This document shows, piece by piece, positions 15,509-22,957 of a stretch of 64,000 bases of DNA. The notes under the pieces were generated by a model. It saw only the letters and a list, made by a program, of their open reading frames with translations. It did not search any database and was not told the DNA's origin. Positions within the stretch are counted from its first letter, which is position 1. Every line of letters starts with the position of its first letter. This stretch comes from GCA-2726245 sp035513655 (GTDB lineage: Bacteria > Planctomycetota > Planctomycetia > Pirellulales > Pirellulaceae), in assembly GCA_035513655.1 (NCBI GenBank), contig DATKBV010000479.1, positions 1 to 64,000 of the forward strand, in the 5' to 3' direction. Both the position numbers and the translations under genes were made by a program.

Positions 15509-15704
15509 CCAATCTCGCCAGAGATTGGGGATAATAGTGCGACGCCCAAGGTCTGGCGACCTTGGCTACGAGGAAATGCGGTAGCCACTCTCGCCAGAGA
15601 TTGGGAGACAACGGTGCAACGCCCAAGGTCTGGCGACCTTGGCTACGAGGGAATGCGGTAGCGGTGGCATCCTGCCGCCGACTGCCTGTAGATGCCACCG
15701 CTAC
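15509..15704. repeat. Tandem palindrome cluster with complementary loops, plus a 14-bp inverted repeat
   Basis: Two hairpins alternate. CCAATCTCGCCAGAGATTGG lies at 15509-15528 (one mismatch at 15585-15604), and CCAAGGTCTGGCGACCTTGG lies at 15546-15565 and 15623-15642. The array has a period of about 77 bp. The two loops, GCCA and TGGC, are complementary. A further inverted repeat has arms GTAGCGGTGGCATC at 15658-15671 and its complement at 15691-15704. The same hairpins recur at 16825-16883. Confidence 0.85.
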
Positions 15705-15826
15705 GTACCATCTGAACAACCAGCTGAACTGTGTCGGATGGACAATGCCTCGCCGGGCACCTACGATCGTGCGCAAAGCAGCGAGGCGATTGCCTTTTCA
15801 CAAAGGGGGAACGACAGGAAACCATC

Positions 15827-16375
15827 ATGGGTGAGTTAATTCTAGATTTGATCGTTCGTTGGATGCACATCTTCGGCGCGATCATGCTGGTGGGCAGCAC
15901 GATCTTCATGCGTGTCGCGTATCTGCCGGCCAGGGAACTTTCGAACTTCGAGCCGAAACCCGAGTTTGCCGAGTGGCTGCGAGTTGCGTGGTCGAGGCTG
16001 GTCATGCTCTCCAGCGGGCAGCTCTTGATCAGCGGGCTGGTCGCCTTCGTGCTGCTGATGAAACGTTATGACATCGATAAGGAAGCATTTCCGGGGAGCG
16101 CGTTTCAGATGCTCTTTGGCATCAAGTTCCTGATCGCACTGATCGTCTTCTTCCTCGCCGCCGCGTTGGCGGGAAAAAGTGGACTAGCCCAGCGGCTGCG
16201 TCAGCGCGAGAAGTTTTGGCTGACGGTAAATATGGTGCTGGCCATTGCAGTGGTTCTTATAGCCGGCGTCATGCGAATGTCCGATCGATCGGAGAAATCG
16301 ACAAGTTCGTCACGGCAACCGGCGGCAACCGGTGCGAACATCACCGCGGAGACTTCCACTTCGGCCGCACGGTGA
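15827..16375 (+). CDS. Small integral membrane protein (CopD-like)
   Basis: This is a 182-residue protein starting at ATG 15827; the frame runs further upstream but only into repeat sequence. Four hydrophobic segments are visible: about residues 5-27 (RWMHIFGAIMLVGSTIFMRV), 55-73, 95-115 and 130-150. A conserved-looking His (residue 14) sits in the first helix. The pattern resembles the CopD / DUF2269-type inner-membrane family. The C-terminus is Ser/Thr-rich and probably soluble. There is no partner gene nearby to define substrate; copper or haem-related roles known for CopD relatives are not demonstrated here. Confidence 0.7.
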   Translation: MGELILDLIVRWMHIFGAIMLVGSTIFMRVAYLPARELSNFEPKPEFAEWLRVAWSRLVMLSSGQLLISGLVAFVLLMKRYDIDKEAFPGSAFQMLFGIKFLIALIVFFLAAALAGKSGLAQRLRQREKFWLTVNMVLAIAVVLIAGVMRMSDRSEKSTSSSRQPAATGANITAETSTSAAR

Positions 16376-16448
16376 ATAGGCTGGAGGCGTGGCGGAGGTG
16401 CAATTCCGCCACGCCCTTCGTACCTCAGGGCGTGCCACACCACGTCGT

Positions 16449-16500
16449 ACGCACCACATGAACAAAGCCGACTTCACGCAACCTACGCAAATAATCCGGG
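16449..16500 (+). repeat. Solo copy of a dispersed repeat end
   Basis: About 52 bases (ACGCACCAC...AAAGCCGACTTCACGCA...AATCCGGG) match 40262-40311 with few differences. At 40 kb the same sequence forms the right end of a longer inverted-repeat element; here only that end is present. It lies 20 bases before a small coiled-coil gene. Confidence 0.75.
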
Positions 16501-16519
16501 CTAACGTCGGAAGGCAGTG

Positions 16520-16690
16520 ATGGACAAGAAGAGCAAGAAGAGAATCGATGTTTGCAATCAGAAGCTTCAGTTGCTACGTCAGCAGCTCGCCGGCGCGAAG
16601 GCCCAAGACGATGAGCCCGGCGAAGTTGTTCGTCTCGAGGCGGAGATCGCGTCGCTCGAAGCCGAAGTTCAGAAGTTGAAAGCTTCTTAG
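16520..16690 (+). CDS. 56-residue coiled-coil protein
   Basis: ATG 16520 to TAG 16690 encodes a Lys-rich start (MDKKSKKRIDVCNQKLQLLR) and then heptad-patterned helices ending in VVRLEAEIASLEAEVQKLKAS. The leucine/valine spacing is that of a coiled coil, with an acidic Gly/Pro turn (DDEPGE) between two helices. I recall similar short proteins across planctomycetes, but no function is known to me. It stands alone, between a dispersed repeat and a palindrome cluster. Its clean frame and composition support a real gene. Confidence 0.65.
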   Translation: MDKKSKKRIDVCNQKLQLLRQQLAGAKAQDDEPGEVVRLEAEIASLEAEVQKLKAS

Positions 16691-16824
16691 TTGGACAGCG
16701 CCGCTTCGTAATGCGACGCCATGTCTTGCAACCTTCTCCGGCCACCTGGCAGTCCGGCGGGAGCCCATGTTTGGACAGCTAGCACGACGTGCGAGCACCG
16801 CCCCCGTAGGGAAGCCCGGGCATC

Positions 16825-16883
16825 CCAAGGTCTGGCGACCTTGGCTACTAGGAAATGCGGTAGCCAATCTCGCCAGAGATTGG
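16825..16883. repeat. Second copy of the GCCA/TGGC palindrome pair
   Basis: Perfect hairpins CCAAGGTCTGGCGACCTTGG (16825-16844) and CCAATCTCGCCAGAGATTGG (16864-16883) are separated by 19 bases. A degraded third copy lies at about 16902-16922. The connecting words (GGAAATGCGGTAGCC, GAGACAACGGTGCAACGCCC) match those at 15.5 kb, so the whole unit was copied. Confidence 0.85.
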
Positions 16884-17097
16884 GAGACAACGGTGCAACG
16901 CCCAAGGTCTGGGCGACCGTGGTTACGAAGAGCTCGACGGCCGTATTGCTCGAATTCAATCCACGAACATTGCGCAGATTCCGTTCATTCGGTGTATTTT
17001 CGCAGCCGATAAATTCCGAAGGCGGAGCGTTCACGGGCGATTTGAACGCGGCTCGTGTGAAGCGTTTCGACCAGTTTGCGTTCTCGGTGTTGAATGT

Positions 17098-18099
17098 ATG
17101 GCCTCTAATCTGCGCAAAGCTGCCATTGTGATGCTGAGCCTCCCGTCGGACGAGGCAGCGCAAGTCATGGGCAAGTTGGCTCCGAGGCAAGTCGAATCGC
17201 TCTCGATCGAGATCGCCAAATTGGGGCGGTTCTCTAGTCAGGATCAAGAAGATGCAATTCTGGCGTTCGCGGATGCTAACCCGCTTGCTTTAGGCGGCAG
17301 CATGGGAGGGCTCGATGCCGCGGAGGCGCTGCTTGAAAGAGCGCTGGGCGAGGATGCCAAGAGCACCGTCGCGAGTCTTCGCCAGTCGCTCGAATCGCTA
17401 CCGTTTGCGTTTTTGAAACACGTCGATCCACAGAACTTGTTGACGTTCATCAATGACGAACATCCGCAAACGATTGCCTTGATCTTGTCGCATCTCGCAC
17501 CAGCGTACGGCGCACAGGTGATTGCGGGACTTACGACCGAACGTCAAATTGCCGTCATCTCGCGCATCGCCAACATGGGGCAAACCAGTCCCGAGATTAT
17601 CGAGCAAGTTGAATCGGGGCTGGAGAAGCGAATGGCGGCGGTCGTGAGCCAGTCGTTTGCCGCGGCCGGAGGGATTCCCAGCGTCGCACAGATTCTCAAC
17701 GTCTGCGATCGGCAGACGGAGAAGACGCTGCTCGAGAACTTGTCGCAAGATGATCCGGAGCTGGTCGAGGAGATCCGGCGGTTGATGTTCGTCTTTGAAG
17801 ACATCAATAAGCTCGGCGACAAGGACATTCAGACGATCTTGAAGAACGTCGAGACGTCGCAGTGGGCGATGGCCTTGAAGGGCGTGAGTCCGGAACTGCG
17901 AGCAAAGATCCTGGGAAATATGTCCCAACGAGCCGGAGCGATGCTGTCGGAAGAAATGGAATATCTCGGCCCCGTACGGCTTTCCGAGGTCGAAGCCGTG
18001 CAGACGCAGATTGTTGACATCGTGAGACGCCTCGAAGAAACTGGCGAGATTACCGTCGGTGGCGGTGCCGACGGTGACGCCGACTCGTTTATCACGTAA
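17098..18099 (+). CDS. fliG: Flagellar motor switch protein FliG
   Basis: This 333-residue protein is a cytoplasmic-face rotor component that links the MS ring to torque generation. The N-terminal NLRKAAIVMLSLPSDEAAQVMGKL, the middle HPQTIALILSHLAPAYGAQVI (the FliG middle-domain signature), and the C-terminal domain with ELVEEIRRLMFVFEDINKLGDKDIQTILKNVE and LKGVSPELRAKILGNMSQRA are all present, including the charged torque helix. The length is typical. No other flagellar gene lies in the window, so it is separated from the fliF-fliH type operon seen elsewhere. No strong Shine-Dalgarno is evident before ATG 17098. Confidence 0.93.
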   Translation: MASNLRKAAIVMLSLPSDEAAQVMGKLAPRQVESLSIEIAKLGRFSSQDQEDAILAFADANPLALGGSMGGLDAAEALLERALGEDAKSTVASLRQSLESLPFAFLKHVDPQNLLTFINDEHPQTIALILSHLAPAYGAQVIAGLTTERQIAVISRIANMGQTSPEIIEQVESGLEKRMAAVVSQSFAAAGGIPSVAQILNVCDRQTEKTLLENLSQDDPELVEEIRRLMFVFEDINKLGDKDIQTILKNVETSQWAMALKGVSPELRAKILGNMSQRAGAMLSEEMEYLGPVRLSEVEAVQTQIVDIVRRLEETGEITVGGGADGDADSFIT

Positions 18100-18131
18100 T
18101 TCATCACGTAGGCTGGGTCGCGACCCCAGTA

Positions 18132-18157
18132 GTAGGCTGGGTCGCGACCCAGCCTAC
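18132..18157. repeat. Perfect palindrome downstream of fliG
   Basis: The arm GTAGGCTGGGTCG is followed immediately by its exact complement, with no loop. A partial copy of the arm (GTAGGCTGGGTCGCGACC) precedes it at 18110-18127. It lacks a T-run, so it is more likely a dispersed palindromic repeat than a classic terminator, though it could act as one. Confidence 0.8.
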
Positions 18158-18171
18158 GGGGAGCTCCCTTC

Positions 18172-19161
18172 TTGTTCGCTCTGGTTACAGGAGCCGGCGG
18201 GTTCCTTGGTCGATACATCGCCGAGCAGCTAGTCGCGCGCGGCGACCGCGTGCGATCCTTTTCGCGCACCATCCACCCACAGCTGAACAGGCTTGACATC
18301 GAGACGGTCACTGGCGACTTGCGCGACGCGGAAGCAGTTGCGAGAGCCTGCGAAGGCGTTGACATTGTCTTTCATTCCGCGGGTGTCGCGGGTATCTGGG
18401 GAGCTTGGGATCATTTCTACGGCATCAATACGCTCGGAACACACAACATCGTCGCGGGCTGCATGAAGCGCGGCGTCCCGCGACTCGTTTATACGAGCAG
18501 CCCGAGTGTGACTTTCGATGGCACGGATCAGATTGGCATTGACGAATCAGCGCCGTATGCCGCACGCTGGCTCTGCCATTACCCGCACACCAAGGCGCTC
18601 GGCGAGCAACACGTGTTGGGGTCGAATGGCAGGGACGGATTGCTGACTTGCTCGCTTCGCCCTCACTTAATTTGGGGGCCTCGTGACCAGCATCTAATTC
18701 CGAGACTGCTCGATCGCGCGCGAAGCGGCAAGCTCCGCCGAATCGGCGACGGAACGAATCTCGTTGACATGGTGTATGTCGAGAATGCGGCGACCGCGCA
18801 TTTGCAGGCCGCCGCCGCCCTGAGGCCGGGTTCGCCGGTCTGTGGGCGCGCTTATTTCATCAGTCAAGGCGAGCCGGTGAACCTTTGGGACTGGGTCAAT
18901 GAGATTCTTGGGCTCGCTGGAATCGCCCCCCTTCAAAAGTCGTTATCGCTGAAAACCGCATGGCGCATCGGTGCCGCGATGGAAACTGTCTATCGCCTTT
19001 TCGGCAAACAGAGCGAGCCGCGAATGACCCGTTTCTTGGCAGCCCAGCTGGCGACGTCTCATTATTTTGACATCACGCGAGCACGCGAAGATTTCGGCTA
19101 TTCTCCAGCGATTTCGACCGCCGAAGGGATGCGTCGCCTGGCCGCCAGCCTGGCCGAATAG
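18172..19161 (+). CDS. NAD(P)-dependent epimerase/reductase (3-beta-HSD / OleD-like SDR)
   Basis: This 329-residue extended short-chain dehydrogenase starts at TTG 18172 with GGGGAG about nine bases upstream. It shows the Rossmann motif VTGAGGFLGRYI (residues 5-16), DxV-F-HSAG at about 64-71, and the catalytic Y-P-H-T-K (Tyr137, Lys141). The overall pattern is that of 3-beta-hydroxysteroid dehydrogenase-like proteins, including OleD, which reduces 2-alkyl-3-ketoacids in long-chain olefin synthesis. It is the first gene of a same-strand run with ketosynthase, ACP, CrtI-like oxidoreductases, FabZ and FabI, so it probably acts on an acyl-chain ketone. The exact substrate is inference. Confidence 0.8.
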   Translation: MFALVTGAGGFLGRYIAEQLVARGDRVRSFSRTIHPQLNRLDIETVTGDLRDAEAVARACEGVDIVFHSAGVAGIWGAWDHFYGINTLGTHNIVAGCMKRGVPRLVYTSSPSVTFDGTDQIGIDESAPYAARWLCHYPHTKALGEQHVLGSNGRDGLLTCSLRPHLIWGPRDQHLIPRLLDRARSGKLRRIGDGTNLVDMVYVENAATAHLQAAAALRPGSPVCGRAYFISQGEPVNLWDWVNEILGLAGIAPLQKSLSLKTAWRIGAAMETVYRLFGKQSEPRMTRFLAAQLATSHYFDITRAREDFGYSPAISTAEGMRRLAASLAE

Positions 19162-19258
19162 AGCGGCAGTCACGATCGTCGCGACAGGGTTCAGCCGCTT
19201 GCCAATCGCTGTATAAATAGATAGCCTCATGAGTTTCTAACTTGCACGCGGAAGCCCG

Positions 19259-20515
19259 ATGATATCGACGCCTCGCCAAAATCTGCCCGACAGTCAACGG
19301 ATCGTCATTACCGGCATCGGCTTGACCGCGCCTAACGGTAATGATTGGAAGGAGTTCCGCGATAGCTTATTGAACGGCCGCAGCGGTGTCAGCCGCTATG
19401 AGATCCGTTACGTCGGCGAGACGCTGGCTGGGATCTGCGACTTTGACGTCCAGCGATACCAGTCCAAGAAGGACGCCCGCCGCGGGACACGGGCCGGGAG
19501 TGTCGGCGTCTATTCGGCCAACGAGGCGATCAAGCATTCGGGGCTCGACTGGGCGAATGTCGACAAGTCGCGCGTCGGCGTCTATATCGGTGTCACCGAG
19601 CATGGAAACGTCGAGACGGAGAACGAAATCTACGAACTCAAGGGCTTCGACTACGACACCCAGTTTTGGTCGCACCATCACAATCCGCGGACGGTTGCCA
19701 ACAACCCCGCCGGCGAAGTCGCCTTGAACATGGGCATCACGGGACCCCACTACACCATTGGCGCGGCTTGTGCCGCGGGCAATGCCGGACTGATTCAAGG
19801 TGCTCAAATGCTGCGGCTTGACGATTGCGACGTGGCACTTGCCGGAGGTGTCTCGGAAAGCATTCACACGTTCGGGATCTTTGCGAGCTTTAAGAGCCAA
19901 GGCGCTTTGGCTTCGCACGAAGATCCGACACGCGCGTCCCGCCCGTTCGACCTCCAGCGGAACGGCATCGTCGTCGCGGAAGGCGGATGCATCTATGTCT
20001 TGGAGCGGCTCGAAGACGCTAAGCGGCGCGGTGCCACGATCTACGGCGAGCTGGTGGGCTATGCGATCAACACCGACGCTACGGACTTTGTGCTGCCCAA
20101 TCCGGAGCGACAAGCGGAGTGTGTTCGTTTGGCGCTGCGTCGGGCGGGATTGGCTGCCGAGCAGATTGATATCGTCAGCACACACGCCACTGGAACAGGC
20201 CTGGGAGATATCCAGGAATGCTCTGCGCTGCGGAGTGTCTTCGGCGCGTGTACTCAGACTTATGTTAATAACGCGAAGAGTTTCATTGGCCATGCCATGG
20301 GTGCGGCCGGAGCCTTGGAGCTGGCGGGCAACATCGCGGCGTTTGACGATGGCGTTTGCCACGCGACAATTAATGTTGACGAGTTAGACCCTGAATGTGA
20401 CTTGCCTGGCTTGGTCTTGAACCAGCCCCGTGAAATTGGGAAGCCAAAGTACGTATTGAACAACTCGTTCGGGATGCTGGGGATCAACTCAGTCGTCATT
20501 ATCGAACGGATTTGA
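19259..20515 (+). CDS. Beta-ketoacyl-ACP synthase (FabF/KAS II-like)
   Basis: This 418-residue condensing enzyme should elongate an ACP-bound acyl chain with malonyl-ACP. The full catalytic set is visible: nucleophile Cys171 in GAACAAGNAG, His309 in STHATGTGLGD, and Lys340 and His345 in NAKSFIGHAMGAAG. The ending YVLNNSFGMLGINSVVII is typical of the family (NSFGFGGxN in canonical FabF). The SHHHNPRTVANNPAGEVA segment marks it as a divergent subfamily rather than the housekeeping FabF. An ACP gene follows 113 bases downstream, supporting a dedicated pathway. Confidence 0.9.
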   Translation: MISTPRQNLPDSQRIVITGIGLTAPNGNDWKEFRDSLLNGRSGVSRYEIRYVGETLAGICDFDVQRYQSKKDARRGTRAGSVGVYSANEAIKHSGLDWANVDKSRVGVYIGVTEHGNVETENEIYELKGFDYDTQFWSHHHNPRTVANNPAGEVALNMGITGPHYTIGAACAAGNAGLIQGAQMLRLDDCDVALAGGVSESIHTFGIFASFKSQGALASHEDPTRASRPFDLQRNGIVVAEGGCIYVLERLEDAKRRGATIYGELVGYAINTDATDFVLPNPERQAECVRLALRRAGLAAEQIDIVSTHATGTGLGDIQECSALRSVFGACTQTYVNNAKSFIGHAMGAAGALELAGNIAAFDDGVCHATINVDELDPECDLPGLVLNQPREIGKPKYVLNNSFGMLGINSVVIIERI

Positions 20516-20628
20516 CACGAGTTCCAGTAAGTTCACCCAGCTAGGTTTCGTACCAGACTACATCAACGACAGCCCAGGGCGCAGCGACGCCGTCCACTCG
20601 TGGCCTGGCATTAGGAGAACCAAATACC

Positions 20629-20889
20629 ATGACACCCGCCGACATTCGCGAAGAAATCCTCGACATCCTGGAAGACATCGCCCCCGATGAAGACCTGGGC
20701 GACTTGAAGGACGAAGTCGCTTTTCGTGAGCAGCTTGAACTCGACAGCATGGACTTCCTCGACATCGTCATGGAGCTTCGCAAGCGTCATCGCGTGCAAG
20801 TGCCCGAAGAAGACTATGGGCAACTCGCCAGCATGCACAGCACGGTGACTTACTTGACACCGTTGATGAAGGATCTGCAAAAAGCGTAA
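20629..20889 (+). CDS. Acyl carrier protein
   Basis: This 86-residue acidic four-helix carrier has the phosphopantetheine attachment Ser40 in LELDSMDFLDIV. It has TAGGAGAACC just before ATG 20629. The second half (MELRKRHRVQVPEEDYGQLAS) departs from housekeeping AcpP, in keeping with a pathway-specific carrier. It sits between the ketosynthase and the first CrtI-like oxidoreductase and would hold the growing or modified chain. Confidence 0.9.
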   Translation: MTPADIREEILDILEDIAPDEDLGDLKDEVAFREQLELDSMDFLDIVMELRKRHRVQVPEEDYGQLASMHSTVTYLTPLMKDLQKA

Positions 20890-20969
20890 CGAGAGAAGAA
20901 CGTGGCGAGTGACTAGTGGCGAGTGGCTAGTGATTCGCCACTCGACACCCGCCACTCGACGCTCGTTTT

Positions 20970-22358
20970 ATGTACGACACGATCATCATTGGGGCGGGCA
21001 TGTCGGGCTTGGCCGCGGGCATTCGGCTGGCGCATTTCAATCAGCGCGTTTGCATTCTCGAACGCCACTATACGATTGGCGGACTGAACTCCTTTTATCG
21101 GTTGGGTGGCCGCGACTACGACGTGGGACTGCACGCCGTCACGAACTTTACGCCCAAGGGGGCCAAGAAGGGCCCGCTCGCTCGGCTCTTGCGTCAGCTG
21201 CGCTTCAAGTGGGAAGACTTTGCCCTCGCGCCGCAGGTCGGTTCGACGATCGCCTTCCCCGATGTGCAGCTTCATTTTGGCAATGGGCTGGAGTTGCTCG
21301 AAGCCGAGATCGCGGCCAAGTTCCCGGCGCAGAAGGACGCGTTTCAAAAGCTGCTTACCCAGATCATCGACTACGACGATCTGGACGAAGGCAACTTCGG
21401 CGGCTCGACCCGCGCGGTCCTCGCCGAGACGATCAGCGACCCGCTGTTGATCGAAATGCTGCTCTGCCCGCTGATGTGGTACGGCAACGCCCGCGAGCAT
21501 GACATGGACTTCGGGCAATTCTGCATCATGTTCCGCAGCATCTTTATGGAAGGCTTTGCGCGGCCGTTCGCCGGCGTGCGGGTGATTTTAAAGAACCTCG
21601 TTCGACGTTTTCGCTCGCTGGGAGGTGAATTGAAATTGCGGAGCGGCGTGGAGCGGATCAAGGTTAAAGATGGCCGAGCGGTCGGGGTTGTCCTCGATAG
21701 CGGTGAAGAACTCGAAGGACGGCACATCCTTTCATCGGCGGGGCTTGTCGAGACAATTCGACTGTGCGAGGACATCACGGAAGTTGACGAGCAGCGAGCG
21801 GGACAGATGTCCTTCACCGAGTCGATCTCGATCCTTGACAAGCAACCCAAGCAACTCGGCTTCGACCGCACGATCGTCTTTTACAACGATTCGGAGACCT
21901 TTCATTGGCAGAAACCGAAAGATGCCTTGTGCGACATGCGCACCGGTGTCATCTGCTCGCCTAACAATTACAGGTACGACGAGTCGGACGGCGAGTTGCC
22001 GGATGGTGTGATCCGCATCACCTCGATCGCCGACAGCGGCCGCTGGATGGCTCTTCCCGAAGACGAATACAAACTTGAAAAGCTGCGTTGGTACGATCGC
22101 ACGATTGCGTCCGCCGTGCGCTTCATTCCCGACTTCCGCGGCCACGTGATCGATACCGACATGTTTACTCCCAACACGATCCGCCGCTTCACCTGGCACG
22201 ACAACGGGGCCGTCTACGGAGCCCCGGAAAAACGGCTGGACGGCACGACGCATTTGCCGAACTTGTTTCTGTGTGGTACGGATCAGGGCTTTGTGGGTAT
22301 CATAGGTTCGATCGTCAGTGGCATTTCGATAGCGAACCAACACTGTCTTCGCGATTAA
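20970..22358 (+). CDS. CrtI/phytoene desaturase-like FAD oxidoreductase (copy 1)
   Basis: This 462-residue flavoprotein has the dinucleotide-binding motif IIIGAGMSGLAAG at residues 5-17, then ILERHYTIGGLNSFYR, and a C-terminal FAD signature NLFLCGTDQGFVGIIGSIVSG. The family includes carotenoid desaturases and isomerases, and enzymes suggested to act on ACP-bound chains in ladderane-type clusters. No phytoene synthase or isoprenoid gene is near; the neighbours are ketosynthase, ACP, FabZ and FabI. I therefore infer redox or desaturation chemistry on an acyl chain rather than carotenoid synthesis. It is distantly related to the gene at 26132. Confidence 0.82.
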   Translation: MYDTIIIGAGMSGLAAGIRLAHFNQRVCILERHYTIGGLNSFYRLGGRDYDVGLHAVTNFTPKGAKKGPLARLLRQLRFKWEDFALAPQVGSTIAFPDVQLHFGNGLELLEAEIAAKFPAQKDAFQKLLTQIIDYDDLDEGNFGGSTRAVLAETISDPLLIEMLLCPLMWYGNAREHDMDFGQFCIMFRSIFMEGFARPFAGVRVILKNLVRRFRSLGGELKLRSGVERIKVKDGRAVGVVLDSGEELEGRHILSSAGLVETIRLCEDITEVDEQRAGQMSFTESISILDKQPKQLGFDRTIVFYNDSETFHWQKPKDALCDMRTGVICSPNNYRYDESDGELPDGVIRITSIADSGRWMALPEDEYKLEKLRWYDRTIASAVRFIPDFRGHVIDTDMFTPNTIRRFTWHDNGAVYGAPEKRLDGTTHLPNLFLCGTDQGFVGIIGSIVSGISIANQHCLRD

Positions 22359-22375
22359 TCTGTTCGTGGGATTAA

Positions 22376-22957
22376 ATGATGAGCGTTCCTTCTCAGCAAA
22401 CAACCTTCACACCAGAAGACCTGCTCCACATGCCGGATGGGCAATCTTATGAGCTGGTCAATGGGCAGCTCGTGGAGAAGAACGTGGGATTCAAATCGGC
22501 CAGAATCGGTATCAAAATTGCAGCATCGCTGAGTGACCACGCCGAGAAGAACCGTTTGGGGTGGGTTAACGGTGCGGACGCGGGCTACCAGTGCTTTCCG
22601 GACGATCCGTCGAAGGTTCGCAAGCCGGATGTTTCGTTCATTCGTGCCGGACGACTCGCTGCTTCAGACGAGCCGTCAGGACACTGTAGGCTCGCGCCCG
22701 ATTTAGCCGTTGAAGTCGTATCGCCAAATGACGAATTCAGCCTAGTTTCAACAAAGGTACATGAGTATCTTGATGCCGCCGTCCAGTTGGTGTGGGTTGT
22801 TGACCCGGTCGGCGAAGAGGTGCTGGTGTACCGTCAAGATGGCACCCGCGCTTTTTTGACTGGCAAGGACTACCTTGATGGCGAGAATGTCGTTCCAGGG
22901 TATCGTTGCTCGGTCGCCGATTTATTCAAGCCGCCAGCGGGAGTCGAACCCGAGTGA
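22376..22957 (+). CDS. Uma2-family (DUF820) putative restriction-like nuclease, copy 1
   Basis: This 193-residue protein opens with MSVPSQQTTFTPEDLLHMPDG (ATG 22376 or, matching the paralogue, ATG 22379). PD-(D/E)xK-type features of the family are visible: KPDVSFI, PDLAVEVVSPND with the acidic residues, then TKVHEYLDAAVQLVWVVDP and VLVYRQDG. Uma2 proteins are common and often multicopy in planctomycetes and cyanobacteria, and their role is unsettled. The stop codon overlaps the next gene (GTGA at 22954-22957). It is a clear paralogue of 25477-26037, and both sit right after a CrtI-type C-terminus, suggesting segmental duplication. Confidence 0.82.
   Translation: MMSVPSQQTTFTPEDLLHMPDGQSYELVNGQLVEKNVGFKSARIGIKIAASLSDHAEKNRLGWVNGADAGYQCFPDDPSKVRKPDVSFIRAGRLAASDEPSGHCRLAPDLAVEVVSPNDEFSLVSTKVHEYLDAAVQLVWVVDPVGEEVLVYRQDGTRAFLTGKDYLDGENVVPGYRCSVADLFKPPAGVEPE

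Noticed and set aside
18132..18157. Rho-independent terminator for fliG
   Set aside because: It is a perfect palindrome but has no loop and no T-run, and a partial copy lies beside it. It was listed as a repeat instead.
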